This document shows positions 55,686 to 61,874 of a DNA stretch of 61,874 nucleotides, in pieces (positions within the stretch are counted from its first letter, which is position 1; each line of letters starts with the position of its first letter). The notes beneath the pieces were generated by a model, which was not told where the DNA came from, made no database searches, and was given only the letters and a program-made list of their open reading frames with translations. This stretch comes from CAYNQK01 sp964470375. GTDB lineage: Bacteria; Spirochaetota; Spirochaetia; Treponematales; JBGSOB01. The position numbers were made by a program, and so were the translations under genes. The DNA is taken from assembly GCA_964470375.1 (NCBI GenBank), contig CAYYCP010000008.1, forward strand, positions 1 through 61,874, read 5' to 3'.

Positions 55686-56642
55686 ATCTGCACACTCAAG
55701 AAAGGAGGATCCGCCGTCGCCCGGGGCGGCCACGGTGAAGCGCCTGCGTATCTCTTCTTTGAGGGCTAGGGCCGCCCGCGGCATGGGTATGGGGGCCATC
55801 AGAACCCCTATCCTGTCCCCATCAGCGACCTGGACTGGTATGTCCGCAGCGGAGCGCAGGATCAGCGGCTCGGCCCCGCAGTCCGTGGCCTGATTGATGA
55901 GCGAGCGGGTCGAGCGATCCACATCGCTGGAACAGATGATCCAGACGCTCTTGAGCCGCTCGCGCGGAATGGCTTCCCGCATTTCCTCCAGGAGGCCCTG
56001 CTTGGTCCAGACGCACAGACTGCGTTTGTAGCCGTCCAGGTCATTCGCGGGATGGGGGTATTCCTTCCTGATGAAATCGCTTGCGCGCTCGGCATCCTGG
56101 GGCCGGAAGACCGTGTAAACAATCAGCTTGAGAGCCCTCCGCGGATCCTTGGCCGTGCGGATGCGCTCTACGAAATCATTATGACCCACAAGGATGGCGT
56201 CCGTGGGGATGATGGACCGATAGCACTCTCTGACCATGTGGCCCTGATCTATCATCACCACCGCTTGATGAGTCGTTTGATCCAGGCTGAGGAGCTGGTC
56301 GCGGAATTCCTTGACCCAGGGGCAGGCTCGATCGATGATCGGTATCCCGCGGGCTTCCAATTCCCGCCTTTCTTCAAGATCGCAATCATAGCCTGTAATA
56401 AAGACCCCTGCCTCGAGCGGGAGATCCTCTACAGAGGGCACCACGTTGCCCCCGAACTCCTTCACCCATTCCAGGTTGGCGCCCCGGTCGGTCCGCATCA
56501 CCCAATCCAGAATGACATAGAATTTCACTTGCCGGCCTTCCCACTCCACGGGGCCGAAGAGATATTTGGAATACTGCTCACGGATTTCCTTCCGTAGCCA
56601 GCGGCAATTATCGTCCTTCTCGAAAAAGTAGAAGACCGCCAT
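55668..56642 (-). CDS. Divergent IspH/LytB-like iron-sulfur protein
   Basis: A 324-aa paralogue of IspH, the 4Fe-4S enzyme of isoprenoid synthesis. The fold is recognisable from GNVVPSVEDLPLEAGVFITG, PIIDRACPWVKEF, DQGHMVRECYR and ILRSAADIPVQV then DRIGVLM. The three cluster cysteines correspond to Cys13, Cys107 and Cys237. The substrate-site residues differ: the His in the AHG motif is Tyr85, the Glu two after the GH motif is Val137, and the VHN motif is absent, so a different substrate is likely. An N-terminal extension in the raw frame was dropped because the ATG at 56642 matches the start of the fold. It is last in the MCP - AfsA/PilZ - SDR - IspH-like operon, eight bases after the SDR stop. 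Confidence 0.78.
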   Translation of the reverse strand: MAVFYFFEKDDNCRWLRKEIREQYSKYLFGPVEWEGRQVKFYVILDWVMRTDRGANLEWVKEFGGNVVPSVEDLPLEAGVFITGYDCDLEERRELEARGIPIIDRACPWVKEFRDQLLSLDQTTHQAVVMIDQGHMVRECYRSIIPTDAILVGHNDFVERIRTAKDPRRALKLIVYTVFRPQDAERASDFIRKEYPHPANDLDGYKRSLCVWTKQGLLEEMREAIPRERLKSVWIICSSDVDRSTRSLINQATDCGAEPLILRSAADIPVQVADGDRIGVLMAPIPMPRAALALKEEIRRRFTVAAPGDGGSSFLECADWMPGL

Positions 56643-56650
56643 GTTCGGTC

Positions 56651-57412
56651 TCACTGGAGGAGGAATCCGCCGTCCAGGACTAGGACGTGGCCGACGACGA
56701 AAGACGCGGCGTCTGAACACAGCCAAGCCACGGCCTCGGCTATCTCTTCAGGCTCGGCGATGCGTCCGATGGGATGGGCGTCGGCATAGGCCTTCTCCAT
56801 GGCGGGGTTCCCCCCGGTGCTTCGAGAGAAAATGGCGGTCCTGACAGATCCCGGAGCCACCGCATTGACGCGTATGCCGCGCGGGGCGTACTCAAGGGCC
56901 GCCGACCGCGTCAGGCCCACCACTCCGTGGCGGCTAGAGTTGTAGGCGCAGCGGGACGGCCGGGCCATGAAGCTGCATACGGATCCCATATTGACGATAG
57001 CCCCCCCGCCGCCCTGGGCCAGCATCCTGCGGATCTCGTGCTTGAGAAGGAAGAAAGTGCCCTTGAGATTGGTGTCGATGATCTCGTCCCAGTCGGCCTC
57101 GGAAAGGTCTACCAGGGGGGCCTTCTTGCCATCCACGCCTGCGGCGTTGAATGCCCAGTCCAGGCGACCGAAGGTCTCGGCAGTCCCGGCGACCAGGGCC
57201 TCCACCGATGATTCAACCGAGATGTCCGTGCGGATAAAGACGGCGCAGGCTCCGGCCGCGCGGGCCATGGCCGCTGTTTCTTCGCCGCGCTCCTTATCGC
57301 GTCCCGCTACGACTACGTTGGAGCCCCCGCGGGCGAAGCGAAGAGCGGCCGCCCGGCCGATGCCTGATCCACCACCAGTCACCAGGACGGTTTTTCTCGT
57401 TTCAATTGCCAT
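56651..57412 (-). CDS. Short-chain dehydrogenase/reductase with Lys-to-Arg change at the catalytic site
   Basis: A 253-aa SDR with the cofactor motif TGGGSGIGR (about 12-20), NAAG (89-92), Ser144 and Tyr157. The catalytic YxxxK motif reads YNSSR: Lys is replaced by Arg161. Family members otherwise match closely (GVVGLTRSAALEYAPRGIRV), so the enzyme is well folded. Arg may support altered or weak activity, or reflect cofactor-only binding. The ATG at 57412 overlaps the AfsA/PilZ gene by 11 bp and has GGGAG ahead; an upstream in-frame ATG at 57448 lies inside that gene and is less likely. Confidence 0.92.
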   Translation of the reverse strand: MAIETRKTVLVTGGGSGIGRAAALRFARGGSNVVVAGRDKERGEETAAMARAAGACAVFIRTDISVESSVEALVAGTAETFGRLDWAFNAAGVDGKKAPLVDLSEADWDEIIDTNLKGTFFLLKHEIRRMLAQGGGGAIVNMGSVCSFMARPSRCAYNSSRHGVVGLTRSAALEYAPRGIRVNAVAPGSVRTAIFSRSTGGNPAMEKAYADAHPIGRIAEPEEIAEAVAWLCSDAASFVVGHVLVLDGGFLLQ

Positions 57413-58682
57413 TCTGAGCGCTCCCGGGATGGTAATCCCTTTCTTCAATGCTATAGGCGTACTTGCCTATAAAGTCGTTCAATCGTCTGGTATCCTCTCC
57501 AGAGAGATCCACGAAGGAGAAGCCGGCCGTCCCGGCGGCGGGGTTAGACCAGACCATCTTGCAGGCGCCCGAGATTACGCCGGTCATATCTGTATGGATA
57601 AAGAACGAGAAGTCCTGCCCTTCGCGCTCGTCCGGCACGGAATCAAAGATCGCTCCAAAGCCGCTCAAGGAGAGGTCGCGCAGCCGGGCAGCACGGTATT
57701 CTCTGGTGAGTGTTGATTTGACCTGGAAGCAGTAGTCAATGAAACTGTGAGGCGCGAAGCGGCGCTTGCGCATGGCCGCCAGCTTGCGTTCGCGGAAACG
57801 CTCGAAGAGCTTGGAATCCACGCTCTTGCCTACGAAACGGAAGCGCGCTACCAGTCCGTCCTGATAGAAGCCGATGTCCATGGACAGATCGGACCAGTGT
57901 TGGCCCTTTCGCCAACGCGATTCGGTCACAGTTCCACGTATGGTCACCGGGTAGACAAGTTCAGCGTAGTTTAAGAACTCGATTTCCAGGTTTTTCAAAA
58001 TGATCTGCATGCCATGCACCGGAATGCGGCCGTAGACATGGCAGCAAGCTAGGCCGAACTGGCGCTGGGCTTCAATCAGCATCATGGCCGGGATGTGCTC
58101 CACGGCGTGCTCGAAATAATACTCATGCTCCGGATTGACATAGATACTGGCATAGAAGACATCTTCCCTCGCCAGGCCCTGCCAGCCCTCTAGAATGCAG
58201 GAGAGTCGGGCCTCCTGCTTGCGCGGAATGTAGATACCGGGCGTGCGCAGATGGTTGATAATATGAAAATAGTGCTCGTCCGCCAGCGGGCGGGCCGGGA
58301 CCAGCAAGGCCGGGTCTGGGCCGGGCACGTAGGCCGCCCTAATGGACCTCTCGACGTCCGCCGAAGGAGTTGGTGGTCTTTCCAGGATAGAGGCAGGCAG
58401 CTCGGCTGGTAGTGTCCGCAGAACCAGACCCCGGGCGCCGGCTCCGCCTAGGATCTCGGCCAGACCTGGCGGGCAGGGGCGATAAAAAGACCGCAACAGC
58501 TCTGCATCTGCGGGAGCCGCGGAGGAAATGTTAGCCATGAAAACATCTTCGGGAATGAATTTCGGCAAGGCCCGCCTGAGGTCGCGGATGAACACGTTGC
58601 GTTCATCCACCTTGTGCACCAGCTCCTTGTCGACCAGCTCGCTTCTTATGAAAGTGCGCAACTTCTCCGCATCGTACGGCAT
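57402..58682 (-). CDS. AfsA-type hotdog protein fused to a PilZ domain
   Basis: A 426-aa fusion. The N-terminal part carries the A-factor biosynthesis AfsA signature: DKELVHKVDERNVFI (first hotdog, about 15-80) and EHYFHIINH then EHEYYFEHAVEHIPAMMLIE followed by AQRQFG (second, about 130-260). The C-terminal part (about 305-410) is a PilZ c-di-GMP receptor domain, with basic AAMRKRRFA and ARLRDLSLSGFGAIF matching the RxxxR-type and DxSxxG motifs. AfsA proteins condense dihydroxyacetone phosphate with a beta-ketoacyl chain to make butanolide signals. The fusion suggests such a reaction is gated by c-di-GMP (inference). GGGAGG precedes the ATG, 21 bp after the chemoreceptor stop. Confidence 0.82.
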   Translation of the reverse strand: MPYDAEKLRTFIRSELVDKELVHKVDERNVFIRDLRRALPKFIPEDVFMANISSAAPADAELLRSFYRPCPPGLAEILGGAGARGLVLRTLPAELPASILERPPTPSADVERSIRAAYVPGPDPALLVPARPLADEHYFHIINHLRTPGIYIPRKQEARLSCILEGWQGLAREDVFYASIYVNPEHEYYFEHAVEHIPAMMLIEAQRQFGLACCHVYGRIPVHGMQIILKNLEIEFLNYAELVYPVTIRGTVTESRWRKGQHWSDLSMDIGFYQDGLVARFRFVGKSVDSKLFERFRERKLAAMRKRRFAPHSFIDYCFQVKSTLTREYRAARLRDLSLSGFGAIFDSVPDEREGQDFSFFIHTDMTGVISGACKMVWSNPAAGTAGFSFVDLSGEDTRRLNDFIGKYAYSIEERDYHPGSAQNGN

Positions 58683-58703
58683 GCTACCTCCCGTTGATGG
58701 ATC

Positions 58704-60782
58704 TTAGGCCTGGGCCTGCCCAGCCTCGAAGGCGAAACGCTCGATGGTGGATTTGAGCCGCTCCACGATGTCTACATTGCGTCTTGATACCTCGCGCACA
58801 TTCGTCACTAGGGACACGATCTGCTGGTTGCCCTGGCTCTGCTCCTTGGCCGCAAGGTCAATATGGGCCGAGACGCCGTAGAGCTCCTCCATCGAGGCAG
58901 CTATCTCCTCTCCCATGCCCTTCAAGGCAGATGCGATGCTGCGCACGCCCTCGGTGGCGCGTACAACACTGCCGATGGAGTTGAGGATCTCGCTGGTGCT
59001 GGAGCGCTGCTCGACGGTGGCGTGGGCGATCTCCCTGATGAGGCCGGTAGTCTCGACGATGTCCTGATCGATTTTCTGGAAGGAAGCCTGAGCGCCGGCG
59101 GAGAGTTCCACCCCGCGGGTCACTTTCTTCAGCATGTCATCCACGCAGGCTGCGATTTCGGCGGCTTGGACTCTGGAATCCTCCGCTAGGCGGCGAATTT
59201 CCCCGGCCACCACGGCGAAGCCTCGCCCGGAGTCCCCGGCATGGGCGGCCTCGATGGCTGCGTTCATGGAAAGCAGGTCTGTCTGCGATGCGATGGCCGT
59301 CAGGATGCCAACGATTCCCAGCACTTGGTTGGAAGCAGCCTCTATCGCTTTTATGGCCTCGGCCAGGTCGCCCATGGCCTCGGCACCCTCGCGGCTGACG
59401 CGGACCAGGTCGGCCGACAGCCCGTCGGCCCTTTCAGTGACAGCGGCCACGGAGGCGATGCTGGCAGCCATCTCCTGCATGGAGGCAGATGTCTGTTCTA
59501 CGAAACTAGCCTGGGTATTGACATTGGCGTTGATAGAAGAGATCTGATCGATCACCTTGGCGGCCACGTCCTTGACCGAGTCGACTGTTTTCATCTGTCC
59601 GCCTGTATCCTTGGAAATCTGGCCTATCGATGCCACCATCTCCTGTATGGCCGAAGACGCGTCCTGGATGTGACCATCCAGGGAGCAGCTCGAGTCGTCT
59701 AAACCGCTCGACCCTGACTTGATCTCACAGATCATGCTGGTGAATTTATCCATGAAGCGGTTGATTGCCGCGGTGAGCATGCCGGCCTCGTCGTACTGAA
59801 TGATATTGATGCGTTTGGTGAGGCTTTCGCGTCCCTCCAGAATGCTTTCAATGGAGAGAGTCTGGAATTTGATCTGGTACATCAGCTCGCGAGAGTAGAT
59901 CCAGGTGGCCGCGAAGGCCACCATGACCAGATAGAGAAACTCCGTAAGGCAGAAGATCTGGTACTGATAGGCGATCTGCCTCCGAGCCTCCACGCTGAGG
60001 AGGTGCATCAGGACGGATTCGTTCGGGATATAGTGCCCAAACTTGGCTTTGAGATAGGCGAGATACTCGGCTTCAGCCGCATCCTTGACCATTGGGCCTT
60101 TGGCGATGGCCGAATTCATGGCGGCGTAGGCTGTATCGTTCTCCATGAAGATGAACTGCTTGTGCATGAAGAAGCTCAAACCGTAGACCATGAGGGCGCC
60201 GGCCAGCAGGATCGTCCTGCGCTGGAGTCCGAAGCGTCCCGGATGGGCATCCTTGGGTATTTCCGTGGCGTTCAGCCGCTTGCGCGTCTCCGCCAGAATT
60301 TGGTTGTGGAGGCTGGTTTGGATGAAGGAATAGATGAAGGAACCGGCCAGGCAAAAGACAAGGTAGGACATGATTTTCAGGCTGAAGAAATCCGCCCAAT
60401 AATGGAATTGGAAGGCAAACAGGAAGAAGCCGCCGGTGAAGCCGACGAAGTTGAGGGTCATCGTGAGGAAGGGTAAGCTATACATCCGGCGCATAGCTTG
60501 GGCGGTGAGAGACGCATCGGCCCGGCGTTTTTCGTTCAAGGCGTTGTCGACTTTCTGAAGGGGGATCAGATAGATGTAGAAGACCGCCGAGAAGGCCAGG
60601 AGGAGGGGCAGGGCCGTCGAGACCATAAAACTAAGGGTATAGGCCAGGTAGCGTGTGATACTGCCGTATTGCACGATGATGGCCAGGGAGAGGTAATCCA
60701 GGCTGATGATCATGAACAGGATGGTACTGACGACTATGAAAACCGTGCCTATGATTTTGAAGGTGAGGGCGTGCTTCTTCAT
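58704..60782 (-). CDS. Methyl-accepting chemotaxis protein with six-helix sensor region
   Basis: A 692-aa chemoreceptor. The N-terminal region has about six membrane helices rather than the usual two, with a loop of about 80 residues (ENDTAYAAMNSAIAKGP to LMHLLSVEARRQ). HAMP-like helices lie at about 300-350 and the signalling domain follows, with hairpin TAIASQTDLLSMNAAIEAAH and GDSGRGFAVVAGEIRRLAED, the CheA/CheW contact tip. AAGGAGA precedes the ATG. It leads the operon with the AfsA/PilZ, SDR and IspH-like genes, which is unusual for an MCP. The multi-helix sensor may detect a membrane-soluble or redox signal. Confidence 0.93.
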   Translation of the reverse strand: MKKHALTFKIIGTVFIVVSTILFMIISLDYLSLAIIVQYGSITRYLAYTLSFMVSTALPLLLAFSAVFYIYLIPLQKVDNALNEKRRADASLTAQAMRRMYSLPFLTMTLNFVGFTGGFFLFAFQFHYWADFFSLKIMSYLVFCLAGSFIYSFIQTSLHNQILAETRKRLNATEIPKDAHPGRFGLQRRTILLAGALMVYGLSFFMHKQFIFMENDTAYAAMNSAIAKGPMVKDAAEAEYLAYLKAKFGHYIPNESVLMHLLSVEARRQIAYQYQIFCLTEFLYLVMVAFAATWIYSRELMYQIKFQTLSIESILEGRESLTKRINIIQYDEAGMLTAAINRFMDKFTSMICEIKSGSSGLDDSSCSLDGHIQDASSAIQEMVASIGQISKDTGGQMKTVDSVKDVAAKVIDQISSINANVNTQASFVEQTSASMQEMAASIASVAAVTERADGLSADLVRVSREGAEAMGDLAEAIKAIEAASNQVLGIVGILTAIASQTDLLSMNAAIEAAHAGDSGRGFAVVAGEIRRLAEDSRVQAAEIAACVDDMLKKVTRGVELSAGAQASFQKIDQDIVETTGLIREIAHATVEQRSSTSEILNSIGSVVRATEGVRSIASALKGMGEEIAASMEELYGVSAHIDLAAKEQSQGNQQIVSLVTNVREVSRRNVDIVERLKSTIERFAFEAGQAQA

Positions 60783-60907
60783 GGCTGTCTCCTTTCCGTG
60801 TGAGGCTTATAGGAATCTCCGAATCCGATTTCGGTGTGGAGAGCGTACGGCACGGCACCGAGGGAGAAGGTTTGTCTCTCTTTGAATTGCTTGCATAAAA
60901 TCTTTCT

Positions 60908-60933
60908 GTGCCAATTTTTATTGGGATTGGCAC
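60908..60933 (-). promoter_or_regulatory. 26-bp palindrome upstream of the chemoreceptor operon
   Basis: GTGCCAAT-N10-ATTGGCAC, 8-bp perfect arms with a 10-bp spacer. It lies about 11-36 bp downstream of the start predicted from the neighbouring -35/-10 pair. Such a position fits a repressor operator or a leader hairpin. Confidence 0.55.
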
Positions 60934-60950
60934 GGCCCAAACCTCATTCC

Positions 60951-60979
60951 AGCTTAAGATGGAATAGCTATATAGTCAA
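60951..60979 (-). promoter_or_regulatory. Candidate promoter of the chemoreceptor operon
   Basis: Minus strand TTGACT (60979-60974), 17 bp, TAAGCT (60956-60951). The -10 is a 3/6 match. It would give a leader of about 160 nt before the ATG at 60782. Confidence 0.35.
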
Positions 60980-61080
60980 AAATCTCCAATAGATTAAAAC
61001 CTTTATTAAAAGAATGCAACCTTCATTTTTGAAAAAATGTTTTTCGATTTTGCCTTTCCCGGCTACGAATTCGCACGATC

Positions 61081-61109
61081 TTGTCTAGATGACCTAGCCC
61101 GCATACAAT
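61081..61109 (+). promoter_or_regulatory. Promoter of the PspB-like pair with apparent leaderless start
   Basis: TTGTCT (61081-61086), 17 bp, TACAAT (61104-61109). The predicted start falls on the A of the ATG at 61116, and there is no Shine-Dalgarno before this ATG. This points to a leaderless mRNA. Confidence 0.6.
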
Positions 61110-61115
61110 GGCCTC

Positions 61116-61409
61116 ATGGATATCGTCGGCTTAGTCGCCGTGCTCGGTGCATTCATTACGCCCATCGCCATCGTTTGGACGGTCGTTCGCGGCCCGAAGG
61201 CCAAGGCCCAGGCCGAGATTATGAAGGCGAAGGCCCTGGCCCAGCTCGAAGACAAGTGCGGCCTCATTGAAGCGGTCAAGGCTGAGGAAACAAGCTTGAT
61301 CGTCCAAGAGCAGCAGAAGCGCCTGGAAGCCCTGGAGGAGGAGCTGCGTTTCATGCGTCGCCTTCTCGAGGACAAGACGAAACCGGGCGCGCGGGTGCGG
61401 GAGGGTTGA
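61116..61409 (+). CDS. PspB-like small membrane protein, first of a tandem pair
   Basis: A 97-aa protein: one N-terminal membrane helix (residues 1-25), a conserved RGPKAKAQAEIMKAKALAQL stretch, then a coiled coil (about 55-90) ending RLEALEEELRFMRRLLED. The helix followed by coiled coil and acidic end matches the phage-shock protein PspB design (envelope stress signalling with PspC/PspA), although usual PspB is about 75 aa. The start has no Shine-Dalgarno. The next gene is a paralogue. The PspB assignment is by architecture only. Confidence 0.7.
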   Translation: MDIVGLVAVLGAFITPIAIVWTVVRGPKAKAQAEIMKAKALAQLEDKCGLIEAVKAEETSLIVQEQQKRLEALEEELRFMRRLLEDKTKPGARVREG

Positions 61410-61696
61410 TGGGAGACTTAATTCCCCTGATGGGCGTCTGCATGCCCTTCCTGACGGCGATTGCCATCGTGGGCTTGGTCGTGCGTGGGCCAAAGGCGAA
61501 GGCCAAGGCCGAGATCATGAAAGCCGAGGCCCTGGCCAGGCTGGAGGACAAGAAGCGTCTCCTTACAGCCGTCGATACCGAGGAGCTCAGTCTGAGCATG
61601 GCCGAACAGGCCAAGCGCATAGAGGAGCTGGAGACAGAGATCTCCTTTCTGAAGCGCATGCTCGAGGATAGGAGCGCGCCTAGGATTACCCCTTGA
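61409..61696 (+). CDS. PspB-like small membrane protein, second of a tandem pair
   Basis: A 95-aa paralogue of the preceding gene: membrane helix, the near-identical RGPKAKAKAEIMKAEALARL, then a coiled coil ending RIEELETEISFLKRMLED. The ATG shares one base with the upstream TGA (TGATG), with GGAGGG ahead, so it is coupled. The pair could form a hetero-oligomer. The stop lies inside the -35 of the next promoter. Confidence 0.72.
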   Translation: MGDLIPLMGVCMPFLTAIAIVGLVVRGPKAKAKAEIMKAEALARLEDKKRLLTAVDTEELSLSMAEQAKRIEELETEISFLKRMLEDRSAPRITP

Positions 61697-61722
61697 CATT
61701 CCCACCTGCCGGAGGATAGATT
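61693..61722 (+). promoter_or_regulatory. Promoter of the tRNA-Leu gene
   Basis: TTGACA (61693-61698, perfect) overlaps the stop codon of the preceding gene, then 18 bp, TAGATT (61717-61722). The start would fall near 61729, four bases before the mature tRNA. Confidence 0.65.
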
Positions 61723-61732
61723 TTTCCACCAC

Positions 61733-61814
61733 GCCCAGATGGTGAAATTGGCAGACACGCTAGATTCAGGTTCTAGTGCCGCGAGGTGTGGGGGTTCAAG
61801 TCCCCCTCTGGGCA
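61733..61814 (+). tRNA. tRNA-Leu (anticodon CAG)
   Basis: An 82-nt tRNA with a 7-bp acceptor stem (GCCCAGA/TCTGGGC), D-loop, anticodon stem-loop CTAGA-TTCAGGT-TCTAG with anticodon CAG, a short variable arm and T-arm GGGGGTTCAAGTCCCCC. It reads CUG leucine codons, abundant in this GC-rich genome. The CCA end is not encoded. Confidence 0.95.
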
Positions 61815-61855
61815 AAGAAAAAGGACGATGCCGAGAGGTATCGTCCTTTTTCTTT
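61814..61855 (+). terminator. Bidirectional terminator after tRNA-Leu
   Basis: Perfect 16-bp stem AAAGAAAAAGGACGAT / ATCGTCCTTTTTCTTT with a 10-nt loop, U-rich on both strands. Pairing continues into TGGGC of the tRNA acceptor arm and GCCCA after the terminator, so the potential stem is 21 bp. Confidence 0.92.
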
Positions 61856-61874
61856 GCCCAATGAGCCCTCACGC

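Larger units (their letters stand above)
60783..61115. other. 333-bp AT-rich divergent regulatory region
   Basis: Lies between the chemoreceptor operon (minus) and the PspB-like pair (plus). It holds a minus-strand promoter candidate, a 26-bp palindrome and a plus-strand promoter, each listed separately. Bases 60983-61050 are rich in A/T with no gene seen. No sigma-54 -24/-12 or sigma-28 motif fits. Confidence 0.6.

Noticed and set aside
60890..60950. Sigma-54 promoter for the chemoreceptor (TTGGCAC boxes)
   Set aside because: Both TTGGCAC boxes belong to the palindrome and neither has a GC element at the required 12-bp distance.
1..61874. Insertion sequences, prophage, integrase or CRISPR array
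   Set aside because: No transposase or integrase motif, no terminal inverted repeats with target duplications, and no regularly spaced repeats were seen. The only long direct repeats are the two 55-bp assembly overlaps.

Overview
The window is GC-rich chromosomal DNA (AT-rich only in a few promoter regions). It most likely comes from a spirochaete or a similar free-living or host-associated fermenter. The basis is the DnaE sequence type, WG-repeat and FecR-like exported proteins, many sugar ABC transporter parts, and a membrane chemoreceptor. The phylum is an inference from protein style; no rRNA is present. No mobile element, integrase, transposase or CRISPR array was seen.

Layout. (1) 1-6556, minus strand: a housekeeping run dnaE - yggT - thioredoxin-fold protein - yhbY - zinc-ribbon protein - rsmI, with rsmI cut by the window edge. 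dnaE is broken by two 100-N scaffold gaps. Each gap is flanked by an identical 55-bp direct repeat, so these are overlapping contig ends; collapsing them restores one 1196-aa DnaE frame. (2) 6674-28505, minus strand: about 22 kb of four very large exported repeat proteins. They are an FN3/beta-propeller lipoprotein with an in-frame TGA, a 4693-aa giant with a novel internal repeat array, a 519-aa partner and a 16-repeat WG protein. (3) 28940-31094, minus strand: a small hypothetical protein, thiol peroxidase Tpx and a LacI-family regulator.

(4) 31128-50100: two divergent sugar gene sets. The minus-strand set encodes intracellular beta-mannoside catabolism: GH130 mannoside phosphorylase, cellobiose 2-epimerase, GH130 mannosylglucose phosphorylase and GH5, followed by LacI. 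The plus-strand set encodes two small lipoproteins and then an eight-gene transport operon: binding protein, two permeases, NHL/TPR/Yip1 membrane protein, DUF5696-type protein, two more permeases and a second binding protein. No ABC ATPase is encoded, so a shared one elsewhere is implied. A 16-bp palindrome, AACTT-N6-AAGTT or close variants, occurs in three promoter regions of this locus and may tie it into one regulon. The pathway read from the genes is: import of manno-oligosaccharides, trimming, epimerisation of Man-Man to Man-Glc, and phosphorolysis to mannose-1-phosphate plus glucose.

(5) 50284-55624, plus strand: a FecR-domain exported protein, then a heterodimeric ABC exporter with one degenerate ATPase site. 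The exporter is preceded by a 17-codon leader ORF and hairpins suggesting attenuation. (6) 55668-60782, minus strand: an unusual four-gene operon encoding a chemoreceptor, an AfsA-type hotdog protein fused to a PilZ domain, an SDR whose catalytic Lys is Arg, and a divergent IspH/LytB paralogue that keeps the three cluster cysteines but has lost substrate residues. This is the best candidate for an undescribed system: possibly a butanolide-like signal pathway coupled to c-di-GMP and chemotaxis. (7) 61116-61855, plus strand: tandem duplicated PspB-like small membrane proteins from an apparently leaderless promoter, then tRNA-Leu(CAG) and a strong bidirectional terminator.
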